DNA of 64,000 nt from Imperialibacter sp963977595. Its GTDB lineage: Bacteria; Bacteroidota; Bacteroidia; Cytophagales; Cyclobacteriaceae. Positions 38,201 to 44,494 of the stretch are shown here, piece by piece. The stretch covers positions 1,860,001 through 1,924,000 of the forward strand of contig NZ_CP180355.1 in NCBI RefSeq assembly GCF_048007035.1. The letters are read 5' to 3'. A program made the translations under genes and the position numbers. The stretch's first letter is position 1. Each line of letters begins with the position of its first letter. A model generated the notes under the pieces. It worked only from the letters and a program-made list of their open reading frames with translations. It ran no database searches and had not been told where the DNA came from.

Positions 38201-39740
38201 AAGTGCCAAATCCGCCATCAGGAAGACCCGTGATCTCCATTACGGCATAATGGCCTTCACGTGTGTATACTCCCCACAGCTGCCCTACTGAAATGGGAGC
38301 GCCCTGTGTTCCGTCAGACCAATCCCATGACACAGTCACCCAGGGTGAAGCATCGGTTCTTTCCGCCACTTCTGTGACGGATTCGATATCTCCGGTGCCT
38401 ATAAGCAAAAACCGCCTGCCAGTGGAGCTAAGAGAGGTGCTTCCTTCATTGCCCAGATTCACTCCTTCATTGCTCACAAAAACAAAGTCAACGAGGTAAT
38501 CAGCATCATCCTCTTTGCCTGCATTTTCTTCCCTCGAGAAATCAAATCCGCTGTTAAAAGAACTGGTAGCTGAGCCTGTAACTATACCGCCACCTGCAGG
38601 TGCTTCGATGATGACACTGACCAGGCTAGAGGAAACAGGATTTGGCAACTCGTTCGCAGAAATTCTAAGGTAGTAAGTGCCAGCGTCAAGCGAAGCGGTA
38701 GAAAGACTCTGGCTTCCAACGCCACTATTAGTAGTACTTCCTTCAAACCAGTCACTCTGATTAAGACTGTACTCAAGCGTCAGCGGCTCATTCACCATAT
38801 TACCTACCGACCAATTAACCGTGATGTCATCACCCAAAGTGAATGTCGTTGCATCGGAGGGAGCGGTGATGTCCACGGTAGCGGTTTGAAGCAACTCTGT
38901 GACGGTAACCGGTATCTCTACCGTTTCAGCGTTGGTTGTGGTATGAATGATCTTGCCATTGTACGTTCTGCCATTGTTAGCAGGCACAATGGCTCTTACA
39001 GTTACTTGCTTGCTGGTGGCTTCCGACTGCAAAATAGTGGCAGACGTAACATAAACAGAGCCGTTCAGGGAGATGTCAAAGCCTGGGTGCACTCCACCTC
39101 CGGCAATGGACACAACTTCGAGGTCAATATCGTCCTCAAGGTCTACACCTGTTACATTATATGTACTTGTGGCCGCTGTCTTGGAGCCTGCATCTACATT
39201 GTTGAAAGTAAAGCTGGTCTCAGTGGTTTGTATTTCGACAGTAGAAACCGAAGCAAAAGTTGCGGTGAAATCGTCGACAAAAAGGTCGTGGTCACTGCTG
39301 TAATCATCCACTACCACCAAAACCTTTACAGTTGACCCTGCATGGGTCAGCGTGTAGGTAAACTCCTGGAATGTGGTTCCGGTAGCGGTTCCTGTGCCTA
39401 TCGAAGTATATGAGCCCCCATCAACAGATTTCAAGACTGTAAAATGAGACTCTCCTCCTGTAGCTGCATAGTAGAAGCTGATATCGCTGTCTCCCTCTAT
39501 GGATGGCGATGTAAAACTTCCGCTGGAATTGTAGTCGAGCCCGAGAGAGGTCGGTGAGGAATTGGTTGTATTGTCTTCACCGTAGCCTCCCTGTATTACC
39601 CAGTCGCCGGTAGGGAGAGCAACCGTGGTATTGTAGGTGGTTAAATCAAGTGAGGAAAAGTTTTCTGTGCTTTGGGCCCTGGCCATCATTGACGAAAAAA
39701 ACAGGGCAGTAACGATAAAAATCTTGATAACAGCTTTCAT
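26229..39740 (-). CDS. Giant secreted multidomain protein with 25 IPT/TIG domains and T9SS sorting domain
   Basis: A 4503-residue protein, very roughly 460 kDa. Order: signal peptide (IFIVTALFFSSMMARAQ); beta-sandwich domains to about residue 635; five 104-residue Ig-like repeats at about 636-1157, three of them nearly identical; further Ig-like and choice-of-anchor-type units to about 1670; about 25 consecutive IPT/TIG domains at about 1670-3780, each with a TITGxxF-like strand and a xVTVPxGAxTG-like strand; four Ig-like units opening with APNGGETFNLG-type motifs at about 3782-4180; a carboxypeptidase-regulatory/SdrD-like domain (ETDENGLFTMTGLVVGQYRL); and a C-terminal type A sorting domain (VAYPMPVQNELTLEV, LAGLQVFE, LKNGMYMGKLV). 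The protein is therefore expected to cross the outer membrane by T9SS and be displayed or released. A role in adhesion or gliding is inference; no catalytic domain was seen. Confidence 0.93.
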   Translation of the reverse strand: MKAVIKIFIVTALFFSSMMARAQSTENFSSLDLTTYNTTVALPTGDWVIQGGYGEDNTTNSSPTSLGLDYNSSGSFTSPSIEGDSDISFYYAATGGESHFTVLKSVDGGSYTSIGTGTATGTTFQEFTYTLTHAGSTVKVLVVVDDYSSDHDLFVDDFTATFASVSTVEIQTTETSFTFNNVDAGSKTAATSTYNVTGVDLEDDIDLEVVSIAGGGVHPGFDISLNGSVYVTSATILQSEATSKQVTVRAIVPANNGRTYNGKIIHTTTNAETVEIPVTVTELLQTATVDITAPSDATTFTLGDDITVNWSVGNMVNEPLTLEYSLNQSDWFEGSTTNSGVGSQSLSTASLDAGTYYLRISANELPNPVSSSLVSVIIEAPAGGGIVTGSATSSFNSGFDFSREENAGKEDDADYLVDFVFVSNEGVNLGNEGSTSLSSTGRRFLLIGTGDIESVTEVAERTDASPWVTVSWDWSDGTQGAPISVGQLWGVYTREGHYAVMEITGLPDGGFGTSFTFDYKYQPDGSRFFDGGGSSDPEVVVTSPTSASNWEIGTSQFITWESTNVDAASGSTGGVNLYYNTGSGDVVIAENVDSPDGENSYEWTVTGSAVSTAQVRVEADQDAGVFDLSDEFTISPQGDITILSPLGTEEKKFGETLTVSWKNNATYLNSNYFYLHYRVDGGSWYVITQGSGTSFNPSGNQMSYNWTLPDLGTNLDSDIEVRVWNNNQGYYGYGPAFRLYFESSLAIDAPTGAEEKKFGQTQLVEWTNGDHKTSNYFYLQYRVNGGSWYAITQGSGTSFSPVGNQMSYNWTLPDLGTNLDSDIEVRVWNNSRNVEDISNPFRLYFESSLAIDTPTGAEEKKFGQTQLVEWTNGDHKTSDYFYLQYRVDGGSWYAITQGSGTSFSPVGNQMSYNWTLPDLGSNLDSDIEVRVWNNSRNVEDISNSFRLYFESSLAIDTPTGTEEKKFGQSQLVEWTNGDHKTSDYFYLQYRVNGGSWYAITQGSGTSFSPVGNQMSYNWTLPDLGSNLDSDIEVRVWNNSRNVEDISSPFRLYYESSVSITSPQGGEYKAVGSPFSIVWENGDHKTSDYFYIYYRINGGSWLSVAQGSGTSFNPVGNVMTRAWTIPNPGTGVDANVQVRVWNNSRNKEDISSSFVVCTNCEPVALSYPNGGESFFVGDEISITWALSDAWTGSDNIVLSYNAGDGDQTIFFSGLYSAVPGDSYVWTVPDDVSSEVKVKITNTTTTDSDESDSFFSIVPIPVRSVEFSSPSGDVVYLGGSVAVEFLPSEIAGSDVLTFELSTNGGASFPYTIQTAALNTLDNIAGSYFFDFVPSNPSFVSESCMIRAKYESTVLGTSDVFFIASPAIYNLVVSYPQEGENVLVYDLPVDITFTNDGLSTFDLYYVVPGQSQVLIEDAIDISADFDVTYSYTPDFVGENAKFRIVGGGQTIETETFDVVYPVVATDEGYDPVSLVDFGIRQAGSTTVLSYLLNVTNVGVTVTSTNPDDFEISLSDESGFTSSLVIAPQAGIRSIPVYVKFAPAANNGALSQGVLTNRFIDSNLSNIDVEVNVQGRAATSGPSLVLFAPANAAELISNSVTTIRWGSTLVDLLSVEYSLDAGANWFLIEDDLSASFTEFDWLVPEVASQTDAIIRLVDQSGVATIASAEVSILPAPSISSLTLINSGADLQIDGSGFSSIANHNQIIFPGFPDITTYPTSASATQLVVEVPQGAVSGFIKVNVSGKGTAISPNQLMLSGITLTPVQGQVGNTIFINGSGIDFDAATSVSVTFTNGILGSVAATSVVVESADLLSVVVPTGVEATGAVEVDVDGTVYTSAQAFKIQSVDFTPKTAGIFETVTISGVNTSFLNNNTQVFINGLAATASVVSNSQINVTVPQGASTGKVTVSTNNGFFEALDDLTVEQHKITSLSATKITKGQSLVITGDNFTGASSVKVNGQTITCQYYYFGNPYFTIDSDQQITVHISPSSIAGTGKVSVTKGGVEVESAEDLTVIPAITSLSTLQAAPGAQVTIYGSYFSSVDNTVYFNQNKPAAIVSQNASAITIIVPQGAIDGSVTVVNNDVSQQGVSSASFDVVAAPVFTGFSPLKATSGQVVTITGQNFQSPAPSNLVVNGNSVTFSVVDNNTMQFTVPTWMYGAGKIEITKGGVTVEGPQQFTVLPKITSFTLATGAVEGASVSISGTGFNPTASNNLVTFYNNNPATISSGNSTFLNVTVPSGTVTGKLRVTNQSILETAESASDFIVVPHAIISSFAPASGQVTKTEVTITGEHFSSPAVSAVRFSGTNASFNVVSDTEIKATVPSIFNNGVISITRAGETVQSANNFEIAPDITSLSASTLASGSTLNIGGTFLNAVSQVKVGSNVATITSNSNYYGVSITVPTMAPGTYKVTVTKNGLSDESDAELTVVAPHTITNFTQVAGLGQDVTITGTNFTSPAVTSVTLNGVSAAIQSATATQLVVKVPNSMNFAGQGKVAITRAGLTIQSTSDFYVRHGISTTFNTQNYVVDQQITVSGNNFYYPSVSQVKVNGVNATFSIAGDGSLSVTIPNAVGTGKVEVIKPSPVGTVESTTDITIVPRAVLSSFSPTIQAIGGTVTLSGQNFTSPAVSSVIINNTSVSSFTVNSATEITATVPNISNFNTQGNVQITRAGLPQSLGTFTVKHTFGSLSASTVTAGASVTVNGTFFTTPSATVTLGGTSVSVSSINANSLTFTVPTNTTPGSHEIVLTRLGEQVSAGNITVLAPHTIASLDSDRKGKTETLTITGSNFDNTPQVYLNDVLVSSTVNSSSEISLTVPSNITGGTVALKILRGGLTVSSFDGSDVDFSGTAQFYMKPSVTTDVAASTYVIGQTLTLSGSNFSSPGVNSVVLIDGGNETTVQSTVLSENALQLVLTAQSGPALTATSYDVKLVKTVTSAEGNIEVTLASQLTLDDQGTITEIAEASALAGTFVTITGSGFTTPNVTSVKINGALVGVGNFTVDDDNTITAKVPMAAAAYADGTANNIELVRGGLTIFATDEFIVEQQITGFLKSDFSNINPATERVVEGQTIYIEGNHFESLASISSVTVNDVAVTPVFVNGNRLQITVPSGSQGVGKVAVTRRGILAESAQALIVSPAASINAVDPAARIAGGTITISGDHFSLPDVTTVTVNGAVATFDILNDDNIKATVPSNAAATGNVTVTRGGVTSNAVAFNVVPKIFSFTNTGLEGSTVTINGSHFGSTIGANEVYFTGASDFVQATVSGANSNSLTAMVPVGTITGPIKVINTTSSQQVVSSANFNLLPSPGSFSINPASGPVASQFTISGVNMNGANEVKVNGVFANSFTVDPDGTSIVVTVPSSATSGDVVIKKAGQSFTAGTFNVTPKVISFPALAVVGSQITINGKTFTGATSVTINSTAATIDQVSSDFVKITTVAGNVGIGNIVVTTPSGSGTSSSTIEIKGQPSIASFSPASGGSGDVVTISGANLSTVTFVKFNNTNASFTVSSDNELSAIVPSGASTGKISLGLGGITIQSATNFGIVPKITTFTAAAITGATIQINGTNFSGATQVAFAGATAVPFSVSANSLSVTVPAGAATGSLTVTTPSGTSAATANSFVVLPSISSGGFSPAKGAIGSTLTIAGTGFIAANASQNVVNFNGGVTATASASTASSLTVQVPEGAITGALNITVNGTTTGPFSAASFVIVPQIDAAGLLITSGYGGESLTITGKGFSSIAANNTVNFGGGVSSVPFSATTTSLGVTVPAGFTTGALTVTTSGEASAASAQTFTRKSVVVTAPNGGETFNLGDPYAITWTEEGLDTDSPLTISYSADGGVSYTEIVAGVVGDFYGTFDWTPEGDPTTAARIKVSVDGDKALDESDDDFTVRIKPLLTVVYPNGGETVRFGKPAQIEFTTEGLDPATSLLFEYSLDNGATYQQLGSGTIEELAGVYDLVMEEAYSDEALVRISTETGESVSDVSDEVFTSLPRPVLAITSPTEGETLFIGASHDVTWTAQYLLDSDELELLYSADNGTTFSSKGSGLASELAGKMTVTIEAPVSQEAQFKLVNAGNDVSVISATFSIVPAPSIVVTAPESGEILAGGVEKQITWTTTSVDPDAELVVEYSADGGATYESLTSGAASALNGSFDWSVPNAATANGFVRVRTADGTVSDTNNEAFIIQAQVTSLSISGLLVTPGGSAVNVVEVLLYKANAAGGWDIVSTDALLLAENRNTFSFVNLEAADYLIFAKPDRARFPNLRNTWFGNTLLVREAVTLSLSASRSDVDIEVVEVAPAPTGRGVVKGRLVNTSGNSRVSGLEIGRILDDGDPLAGVTVNLLNAATGAYVADAETDENGLFTMTGLVVGQYRLSVELAGVPMDFGSAVIDLVNETDQVALTAIVTEDGTVLVRIDEVVAGINDPLVVEKLVAYPMPVQNELTLEVSNKKAGDLKFVIFNLAGLQVFESQLLKADKGDHQWIFDVSHLKNGMYMGKLVRAETNEILPYQIKVMIAK
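36270..37834 (-). repeat. Five tandem 312-bp repeats inside the giant gene
   Basis: Boundary sequence GAAGATTCG recurs at 36574, 36886, 37198 and 37510, exactly 312 bp apart. Each unit encodes 104 residues with landmarks EEKKFGQTQLVEWTNGDHKT, YFYLQYRVNGGSWYAITQGS and IEVRVWNNSRNVEDIS. The three middle units differ from each other at only about five to eight residues; the first and last are more diverged. This is the pattern of recent unit duplication by recombination, with older edges. Confidence 0.9.
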
Positions 39741-39968
39741 TTCAACAGGTCTTTCGGTCTAATTGGATTTTAACATCCTAAAATTAGACTTGGCCATTAC
39801 CCATAGAAATACCGCCTTCGGGGTATATTCATCTAACCCTTTTCCGAAAAAGAAGCCCGTTCAAACGGCTCGCTACATCACAAAATATTTGATTAGTACT
39901 ATTCTAAAAGGAAAAAAACCAATAAAAGCTTATCTTACCGGAGCCAACAACTTATACCGTAAATCTTC

Positions 39969-41864
39969 ATGCGACCGAAATTGTGTCTTGCCGCATTGAT
40001 GCTTTTTTTCTCCCTAAGCTCAAGCAGCCAACCCGCCTACATTGACAGTCTTGAAAATGTACTGAAAACCAATATTCCGGACACCAGCCGGATCAACATC
40101 CTCAACGAGTTGGCCGAAAAATACCGCTACTCCAACCCGGAAAAGATCTACCAGTACAGTCATTCCGCCAGGGCAAAAGCACTGACCATAGCGTTCGCTC
40201 CAGGTCTCACCAGATCCATGTATAATCTGGCTATTTATTACGAGACCTACCGAAGCGAAGACTCACTTCAATACTATTTCGCTAAATCGCTGCACCTCTC
40301 TGATTCGCTCGGCGACAAAAAATACCACACCCTCACCATGAACAGCAGGGGGCTTTATCTGGTGTCGAAAAGAAGGTTTGAGGAGGCAGTCAACATATTT
40401 TATGACGTGCTGCGAAGCCACGAAGAAGCTGGAAACCCTTATGGAGAAATGGCTGCTCTCAATAATATTGGTCTTGTATTTATGGAGCTGCGTCAGTATG
40501 CAAAGGCAATCTCCAACTTCAAGAAGGCTTTGCCAAAAATTCCTGAGCCGCATCCAGTGGTGCTAAACAACATCGGCTCTTGTTATGGTAGCCTGTCTCG
40601 TTACGACTCAGCCGAATACTTTGTCACGTGGGGTATAGAACGGGCCAGAGCAACCAACAACTTGCATGCGGAAGCAAACGGCCTGCACATTCTGGGAACG
40701 GTTTATGAGTCAGCGGATGACTATTACAGGGCGCTGGAGACGTTCTTGACAGCAGAAAAAATACGTGAGAAAGTGCCCGGCACTGCCATGCAAATAGCCG
40801 ACCTGACCAACATTTCCAACATTTACGCCAAGCTCAAAAACCCGTCGAAAGGTATTGAGTATGGCAATAGAGCGTTAAAACTGGCTGAGGACGATCAGGT
40901 AGACTACAAGATTGAAAACATATATGAGGCACTCGCCTTGAACTATGTGGCGGCCGGAAACTTTCAGCGAGCTACAGAATTATACAGGAAGTGGGGCGTT
41001 GAAAAAGACTCTTCCTATGCGAAAGCGCAGTCGGAGGCGCTAGCCGAAATGCAAACAAAATATGAAACTGAAAAGAAGGAGCAGCAGATACAAATCAGGG
41101 ACCTGCAATTGGCCGAGCAGGCTTTGCTTATCCAACAAAAGAATCTCCAGCTTTACGCATTCATTGGTGGAGTGGTCGTTTTGCTTATCCTGCTATACCT
41201 GGGCTACAATAGGCTGAAGCTCCAGCGAAGAGTACAGCAACTAGAACTGGTTCAAAAAATTCAGTCGGAACGAGAACGCATTTCAAGCGACCTCCACGAC
41301 CATGTAGGCGCTCAGCTGACAAGTATTCTCTCTGGCCTGCAGATTACGGATCAAATTGAGGGATTCAGGAAAGATGAAGAAGTGCAAAAAATCGTGAGCA
41401 GTCTGAAAGCAGATGCGCAGGACACGCTCACAAGCCTTCGTGACAGCATCTGGAGCCTGCATCAGAGCGAAATAACCCTGGCAGATTTCGTCGACCACAT
41501 AGAGAGGTATCTTTCCAGCACCCTTAAGTACAGGCCGAATCTTTCCTTTCAAATTATCAACCACATCGCCTACCCCTACAAGCTCGCCCCACGGGAGGCG
41601 CTCAACATTACCCGGGTAATGCAGGAGAGTATTCAAAACATTGCCAAACATGCTGGGGCTCGTCGCATCATCGTAGACTTGTCGTTGAAGGATTCCCTGG
41701 TGATAAAGATTTCCGACGATGGTGTGGGATTCGATACCGAAGCCATGGCTGAAGGTGAGCATTATGGCATTGAAAATATGAAACGACGTATGGAGGAAAT
41801 TGGAGGTGGCTTTAGTATCTCATCCGTAAAAGATCAGGGGTCTACCATTAGCCTCACTATTTGA
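39969..41864 (+). CDS. TPR-containing sensor histidine kinase (HisKA_3 / NarL type)
   Basis: A 631-residue membrane kinase. Residues 1-20 are a signal peptide (LCLAALMLFFSLSSSSQ). Residues 30-350 hold tandem TPR units in the periplasm (for example MAALNNIGLVFMELRQYAKA and ALALNYVAAGNFQRATELYR), then a short coiled coil, a membrane helix near 395-415 (FIGGVVVLLILLYLGY), the HisKA_3 dimerisation motif RERISSDLHDHVGAQLTSIL with phospho-acceptor His443, and an HATPase_c domain with N-box MQESIQNIAKHAG and DDGVGFD. The signal sensed by the TPR part is unknown. It pairs with the response regulator 67 bases downstream and is divergent from the giant surface-protein gene, whose expression it might control. 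Confidence 0.9.
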   Translation: MRPKLCLAALMLFFSLSSSSQPAYIDSLENVLKTNIPDTSRINILNELAEKYRYSNPEKIYQYSHSARAKALTIAFAPGLTRSMYNLAIYYETYRSEDSLQYYFAKSLHLSDSLGDKKYHTLTMNSRGLYLVSKRRFEEAVNIFYDVLRSHEEAGNPYGEMAALNNIGLVFMELRQYAKAISNFKKALPKIPEPHPVVLNNIGSCYGSLSRYDSAEYFVTWGIERARATNNLHAEANGLHILGTVYESADDYYRALETFLTAEKIREKVPGTAMQIADLTNISNIYAKLKNPSKGIEYGNRALKLAEDDQVDYKIENIYEALALNYVAAGNFQRATELYRKWGVEKDSSYAKAQSEALAEMQTKYETEKKEQQIQIRDLQLAEQALLIQQKNLQLYAFIGGVVVLLILLYLGYNRLKLQRRVQQLELVQKIQSERERISSDLHDHVGAQLTSILSGLQITDQIEGFRKDEEVQKIVSSLKADAQDTLTSLRDSIWSLHQSEITLADFVDHIERYLSSTLKYRPNLSFQIINHIAYPYKLAPREALNITRVMQESIQNIAKHAGARRIIVDLSLKDSLVIKISDDGVGFDTEAMAEGEHYGIENMKRRMEEIGGGFSISSVKDQGSTISLTI

Positions 41865-41931
41865 TTTACCCCAAATTGGGTATTGGGCCAATTAGTTCTT
41901 TACCCCACCTTTGACACTGAACAAAAAAGCT

Positions 41932-42657
41932 ATGGCTATTCGTATTGCATTGGTTGAGGATAATCCGTCGCTGAGAAAGCGATTCATCGACAACTTTAAA
42001 TACTTCCAAAGTATTGACCTGGTACTAGTCAGTCCAACCGGGGAGGATTTTCTCAACAAAATGGAACAGGCCACTGCACAAGAGCTACCTCAGGTAGTTC
42101 TCATGGACATTGAATTGCCTGGCATCGACGGAATAGAAACGACCAGCCGCCTTAAACAGTCGCTGCCTGACATTGAGGTGATGATGCTCACCGTGTTTGA
42201 GCAGCCCGACAAAATATTCAGCTCGCTAAAAGCCGGGGCTGTGGGTTACATGCTGAAAGACGAAAGCCCGTCCAATATTGTAAAAGCCGTTGAAGAACTG
42301 GTGGAAGGTGGTGCACCAATGTCGAGAACCATCGCCCGCAAAATGATTGGTTTGATTAGTTCAGATCCAAATCTGGGCGAGGACTCGAAATTGAAAGACC
42401 AGGCTATTCAGGAATATGGGCTCTCCGAGCAGGAAGTAAAAATAATCCAACGGCTTGTCGATGGGAACAACTACCTCGAAATAGCTGAAGGGCTATTCAT
42501 CAGCCCACACACGGTAAAAACGCACATCAAGAACATCTACAAGAAACTTCATGTGCACAGTCGGGCCTCGGCCGTGAAGCTGGCCATTGACAAGAAAATA
42601 GTGGGAATGGTGTCACTGGTTTTGGCAGCAGCCGTCAAACTGCTGTCGGTCTCCTGA
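41932..42657 (+). CDS. NarL/LuxR-family response regulator with stop codon supplied by an insertion sequence
   Basis: The CheY-like receiver starts AIRIALVEDNPSLRKRF and has phospho-acceptor Asp59 in VVLMDIELPGIDG, the switch Thr in MMLTVFEQPDK and the Lys in YMLKDES. The LuxR-type helix-turn-helix is at about 165-228 (YGLSEQEVKIIQRLV, ISPHTVKTHIKNIYKKL). ATG 41932 is chosen because it starts the receiver strand; a TTG at 41911 is unlikely. The last codons are altered: the original gene ended LLSV followed by TAA, as preserved at 44618-44620, but here an insertion sequence begins at 42653 and adds one Ser before its own TGA. The protein is otherwise complete and probably works. It is the partner of the upstream kinase. 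A TACCC/GGGTA inverted repeat lies in the gap before it (41867-41882). Confidence 0.9.
   Translation: MAIRIALVEDNPSLRKRFIDNFKYFQSIDLVLVSPTGEDFLNKMEQATAQELPQVVLMDIELPGIDGIETTSRLKQSLPDIEVMMLTVFEQPDKIFSSLKAGAVGYMLKDESPSNIVKAVEELVEGGAPMSRTIARKMIGLISSDPNLGEDSKLKDQAIQEYGLSEQEVKIIQRLVDGNNYLEIAEGLFISPHTVKTHIKNIYKKLHVHSRASAVKLAIDKKIVGMVSLVLAAAVKLLSVS
42529..42652. repeat. Left 124-bp target-site duplication of insertion sequence copy 1
   Basis: Identical base for base to 44495-44618. It is the last 124 bases before the original stop codon of the response regulator gene, up to the first base of that stop codon. The insertion sequence starts immediately after it. Confidence 0.95.
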
Positions 42658-42676
42658 GTTTGACACGCTGAAATTG

Positions 42677-42711
42677 AAAAAGTGCCATTGCGCTGTGTAT
42701 GGGCACTTTTT
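42677..42711 (+). terminator. Terminator-like hairpin at the left end of insertion sequence copy 1
   Basis: AAAAAGTGCC (42677-42686) and GGCACTTTTT (42702-42711) form a 10-bp stem with a 15-base loop. It lies between the inverted repeat and the transposase start, so it would stop transcripts entering from the response regulator gene and end that gene's message. Confidence 0.7.
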
Positions 42712-42796
42712 AGACTACTTTTCAGAAATTTGTATATCGAAAACTCGCTTGATTTTCTTTCAGATAGTGGCTTGATTTGCCTCAAACAGATTTTGA

Positions 42797-44419
42797 GTGC
42801 CTAGTATCATTATCGACAAGAAGCCATCAGGTGATTATATCCGCATCGTTGAGTCTTATCGTGACCAGGATGGCAAGCCACGCACCAAAACGCTTTACAG
42901 CCTGGGGCGGGTAGACAGTTTTTCGCCCGAGTCTCTGAAACGAATGGGCCAGCGGCTCTATGAATTAGGTGGTGGAAATCTGAAGGATTTACTCGGTGAG
43001 CAAGTCAGCGAAGAAGGTAGATATAACTACGGCTTTCTGTTGGTTTACCGTAAAATACTCCACTATTACGGCCTTGATCGCATATTTCAGCGGATCACCA
43101 AAAAGAAAAAGCTGACCTTCTCTCTTACTGAAGTGGTTTTACTACTGCTCATTGAGCGCCTCAATGATCCTTGTAGCAAGCGGGGTAGCTTTTTCCACCA
43201 GGAAGAATACCTGGGACTGGCTCAGGTGTCCTTGCAACACCTCTACAGGAGTCTGGACTACCTGGCTGACCATAGCCAACTGATCCAGCAAACCATTTTC
43301 CAAACTGGTAGAGACCTGTTCAACCAGAAATTAGATGTGGTGTTCTATGACGTGACCACCTTCTATTTTGAATCAGAAATAGAACAGGAAGGAGCATTGC
43401 GTCAGAAAGGCTTTAGCAAAGATGGCAAAATAGGAAGCACACAAGTGGTTTTTGCCATGCTCATTGACAGATACAAGCAACCCATCGGTTACAAACTCTA
43501 TAGCGGAGACCTGTGGGAAGGATACACCTACACAGAAATGGTGGAAAGCCTCAAGAAAGAATACCAGATCGAAAACATCGTCTTGGTCGCCGACCGAGGC
43601 ATGCTCAATACTGACAACCTGCAAGTCACTGTTGACAAAGGCTATGAGTTCATCATGGGAGAGCGGCTCAAGGTACTCCCCAAACCCATCCAGGCCCGGT
43701 TGATCGATCTGGATAACTATCACCATCAATGGATGAGTTCTTCAGTAGGTTCGGAGCGTGAGCCGATCAAAGTGCGCTACACTGTCCTGGAATACAATGA
43801 GCGAAAGATCATAGCTACCTACAGCGAAAAGCGAGCTGAAAAAGATCGACAAGAAAGAGAAGAAAAGCTTCGTAAGGCTGAATTGTTACTCAAAAACCCA
43901 ACGCAACTCAAAAAGAAGGCCCATCACTACTACCTCAAAAATACCGAAGGGGAAAAGTATGTGGTTGATACTGAAAAAATCAAACGAAGCGAAAAGTATG
44001 ACGGCTTCCTTGCCATCGCCTACCACGCCAAAGGACTCTCCCATGAACAGGTGCTGGATCACTACCACCATCTATACCAGATAGAGCATAGCTTCCGTAC
44101 CTTCAAAGGCTATCTGGAAACCCGCCCGATGTTCCACTGGACCAATAAGCGTATCCAGGGTCACATTTGTCTGTGCTATATCGCCTATAGCATGCTAAAC
44201 CATTTACAACTTCGGCTAACCAAACAAGGCACCCCACTTACAGAGCAAACCATCCGAACCCACTTGTCCAAAATGCAAGTCAGTCTTGTCAAACAAGCCG
44301 ATCAATACTTCTACCTGCGCTCCAAGACCTCTGAAATCTCACAGCAATTACTACAAGCAGTGGCTGAAAAGAACCTCCCAGACCTTTTTCATAAGGATCA
44401 GATAATCAAATACTTATAA
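42797..44419 (+). CDS. IS1634-family transposase (copy 1)
   Basis: A 540-residue DDE transposase of the IS4-related IS1634 family, which cuts and joins the element's ends. The N-terminus is typical (IIIDKKPSGDYIRIVESYRD, TKTLYSLGRVDSF). The first catalytic Asp is in DVVFYDVTTFYFESE, the second in ENIVLVADRGMLNTDNL, and the Glu in LYQIEHSFRTFKGYLETRP, the C-terminal block of the family. Start codon is GTG at 42797. Differs from copy 2 at CSKRG (CSKLG there) and at the end, FHKDQ (FSKEQ there). No frameshift or stop is visible, so it may be active. Confidence 0.94.
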   Translation: MPSIIIDKKPSGDYIRIVESYRDQDGKPRTKTLYSLGRVDSFSPESLKRMGQRLYELGGGNLKDLLGEQVSEEGRYNYGFLLVYRKILHYYGLDRIFQRITKKKKLTFSLTEVVLLLLIERLNDPCSKRGSFFHQEEYLGLAQVSLQHLYRSLDYLADHSQLIQQTIFQTGRDLFNQKLDVVFYDVTTFYFESEIEQEGALRQKGFSKDGKIGSTQVVFAMLIDRYKQPIGYKLYSGDLWEGYTYTEMVESLKKEYQIENIVLVADRGMLNTDNLQVTVDKGYEFIMGERLKVLPKPIQARLIDLDNYHHQWMSSSVGSEREPIKVRYTVLEYNERKIIATYSEKRAEKDRQEREEKLRKAELLLKNPTQLKKKAHHYYLKNTEGEKYVVDTEKIKRSEKYDGFLAIAYHAKGLSHEQVLDHYHHLYQIEHSFRTFKGYLETRPMFHWTNKRIQGHICLCYIAYSMLNHLQLRLTKQGTPLTEQTIRTHLSKMQVSLVKQADQYFYLRSKTSEISQQLLQAVAEKNLPDLFHKDQIIKYL

Positions 44420-44494
44420 AATCTTGTATATCGAAAGCAATTTTTTAATTACTTATATATCAGATACTTAACTCAAAATCGTGTCAAACTCAGG

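Larger units (their letters stand above)
42653..44494 (+). mobile_element. IS1634-family insertion sequence, copy 1 (1842 bp)
   Basis: Ends are a perfect 15-bp inverted repeat, CCTGAGTTTGACACG at 42653-42667 and its reverse complement at 44480-44494. One gene, a 540-residue transposase, fills most of it. It is flanked by 124-bp direct repeats. The transposase type and long target duplications both fit the IS1634/IS1549 group, which is known for duplications from tens to hundreds of bases. A second copy of equal length is at 48296-50137; by eye the two differ at about 15 positions (over 99 percent identity). Confidence 0.94.

Noticed and set aside
26463..39335. Many long plus-strand frames opposite the giant gene
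   Set aside because: They follow the codon pattern of the minus-strand gene, have repetitive Val/Thr/Pro/Ala composition, no family resemblance and no start signals. They are shadows of the large gene.
39763..39999. A 78-codon plus-strand frame before the kinase gene
   Set aside because: No ribosome site, no recognisable domain, overlaps the kinase start and sits in the expected divergent promoter region.
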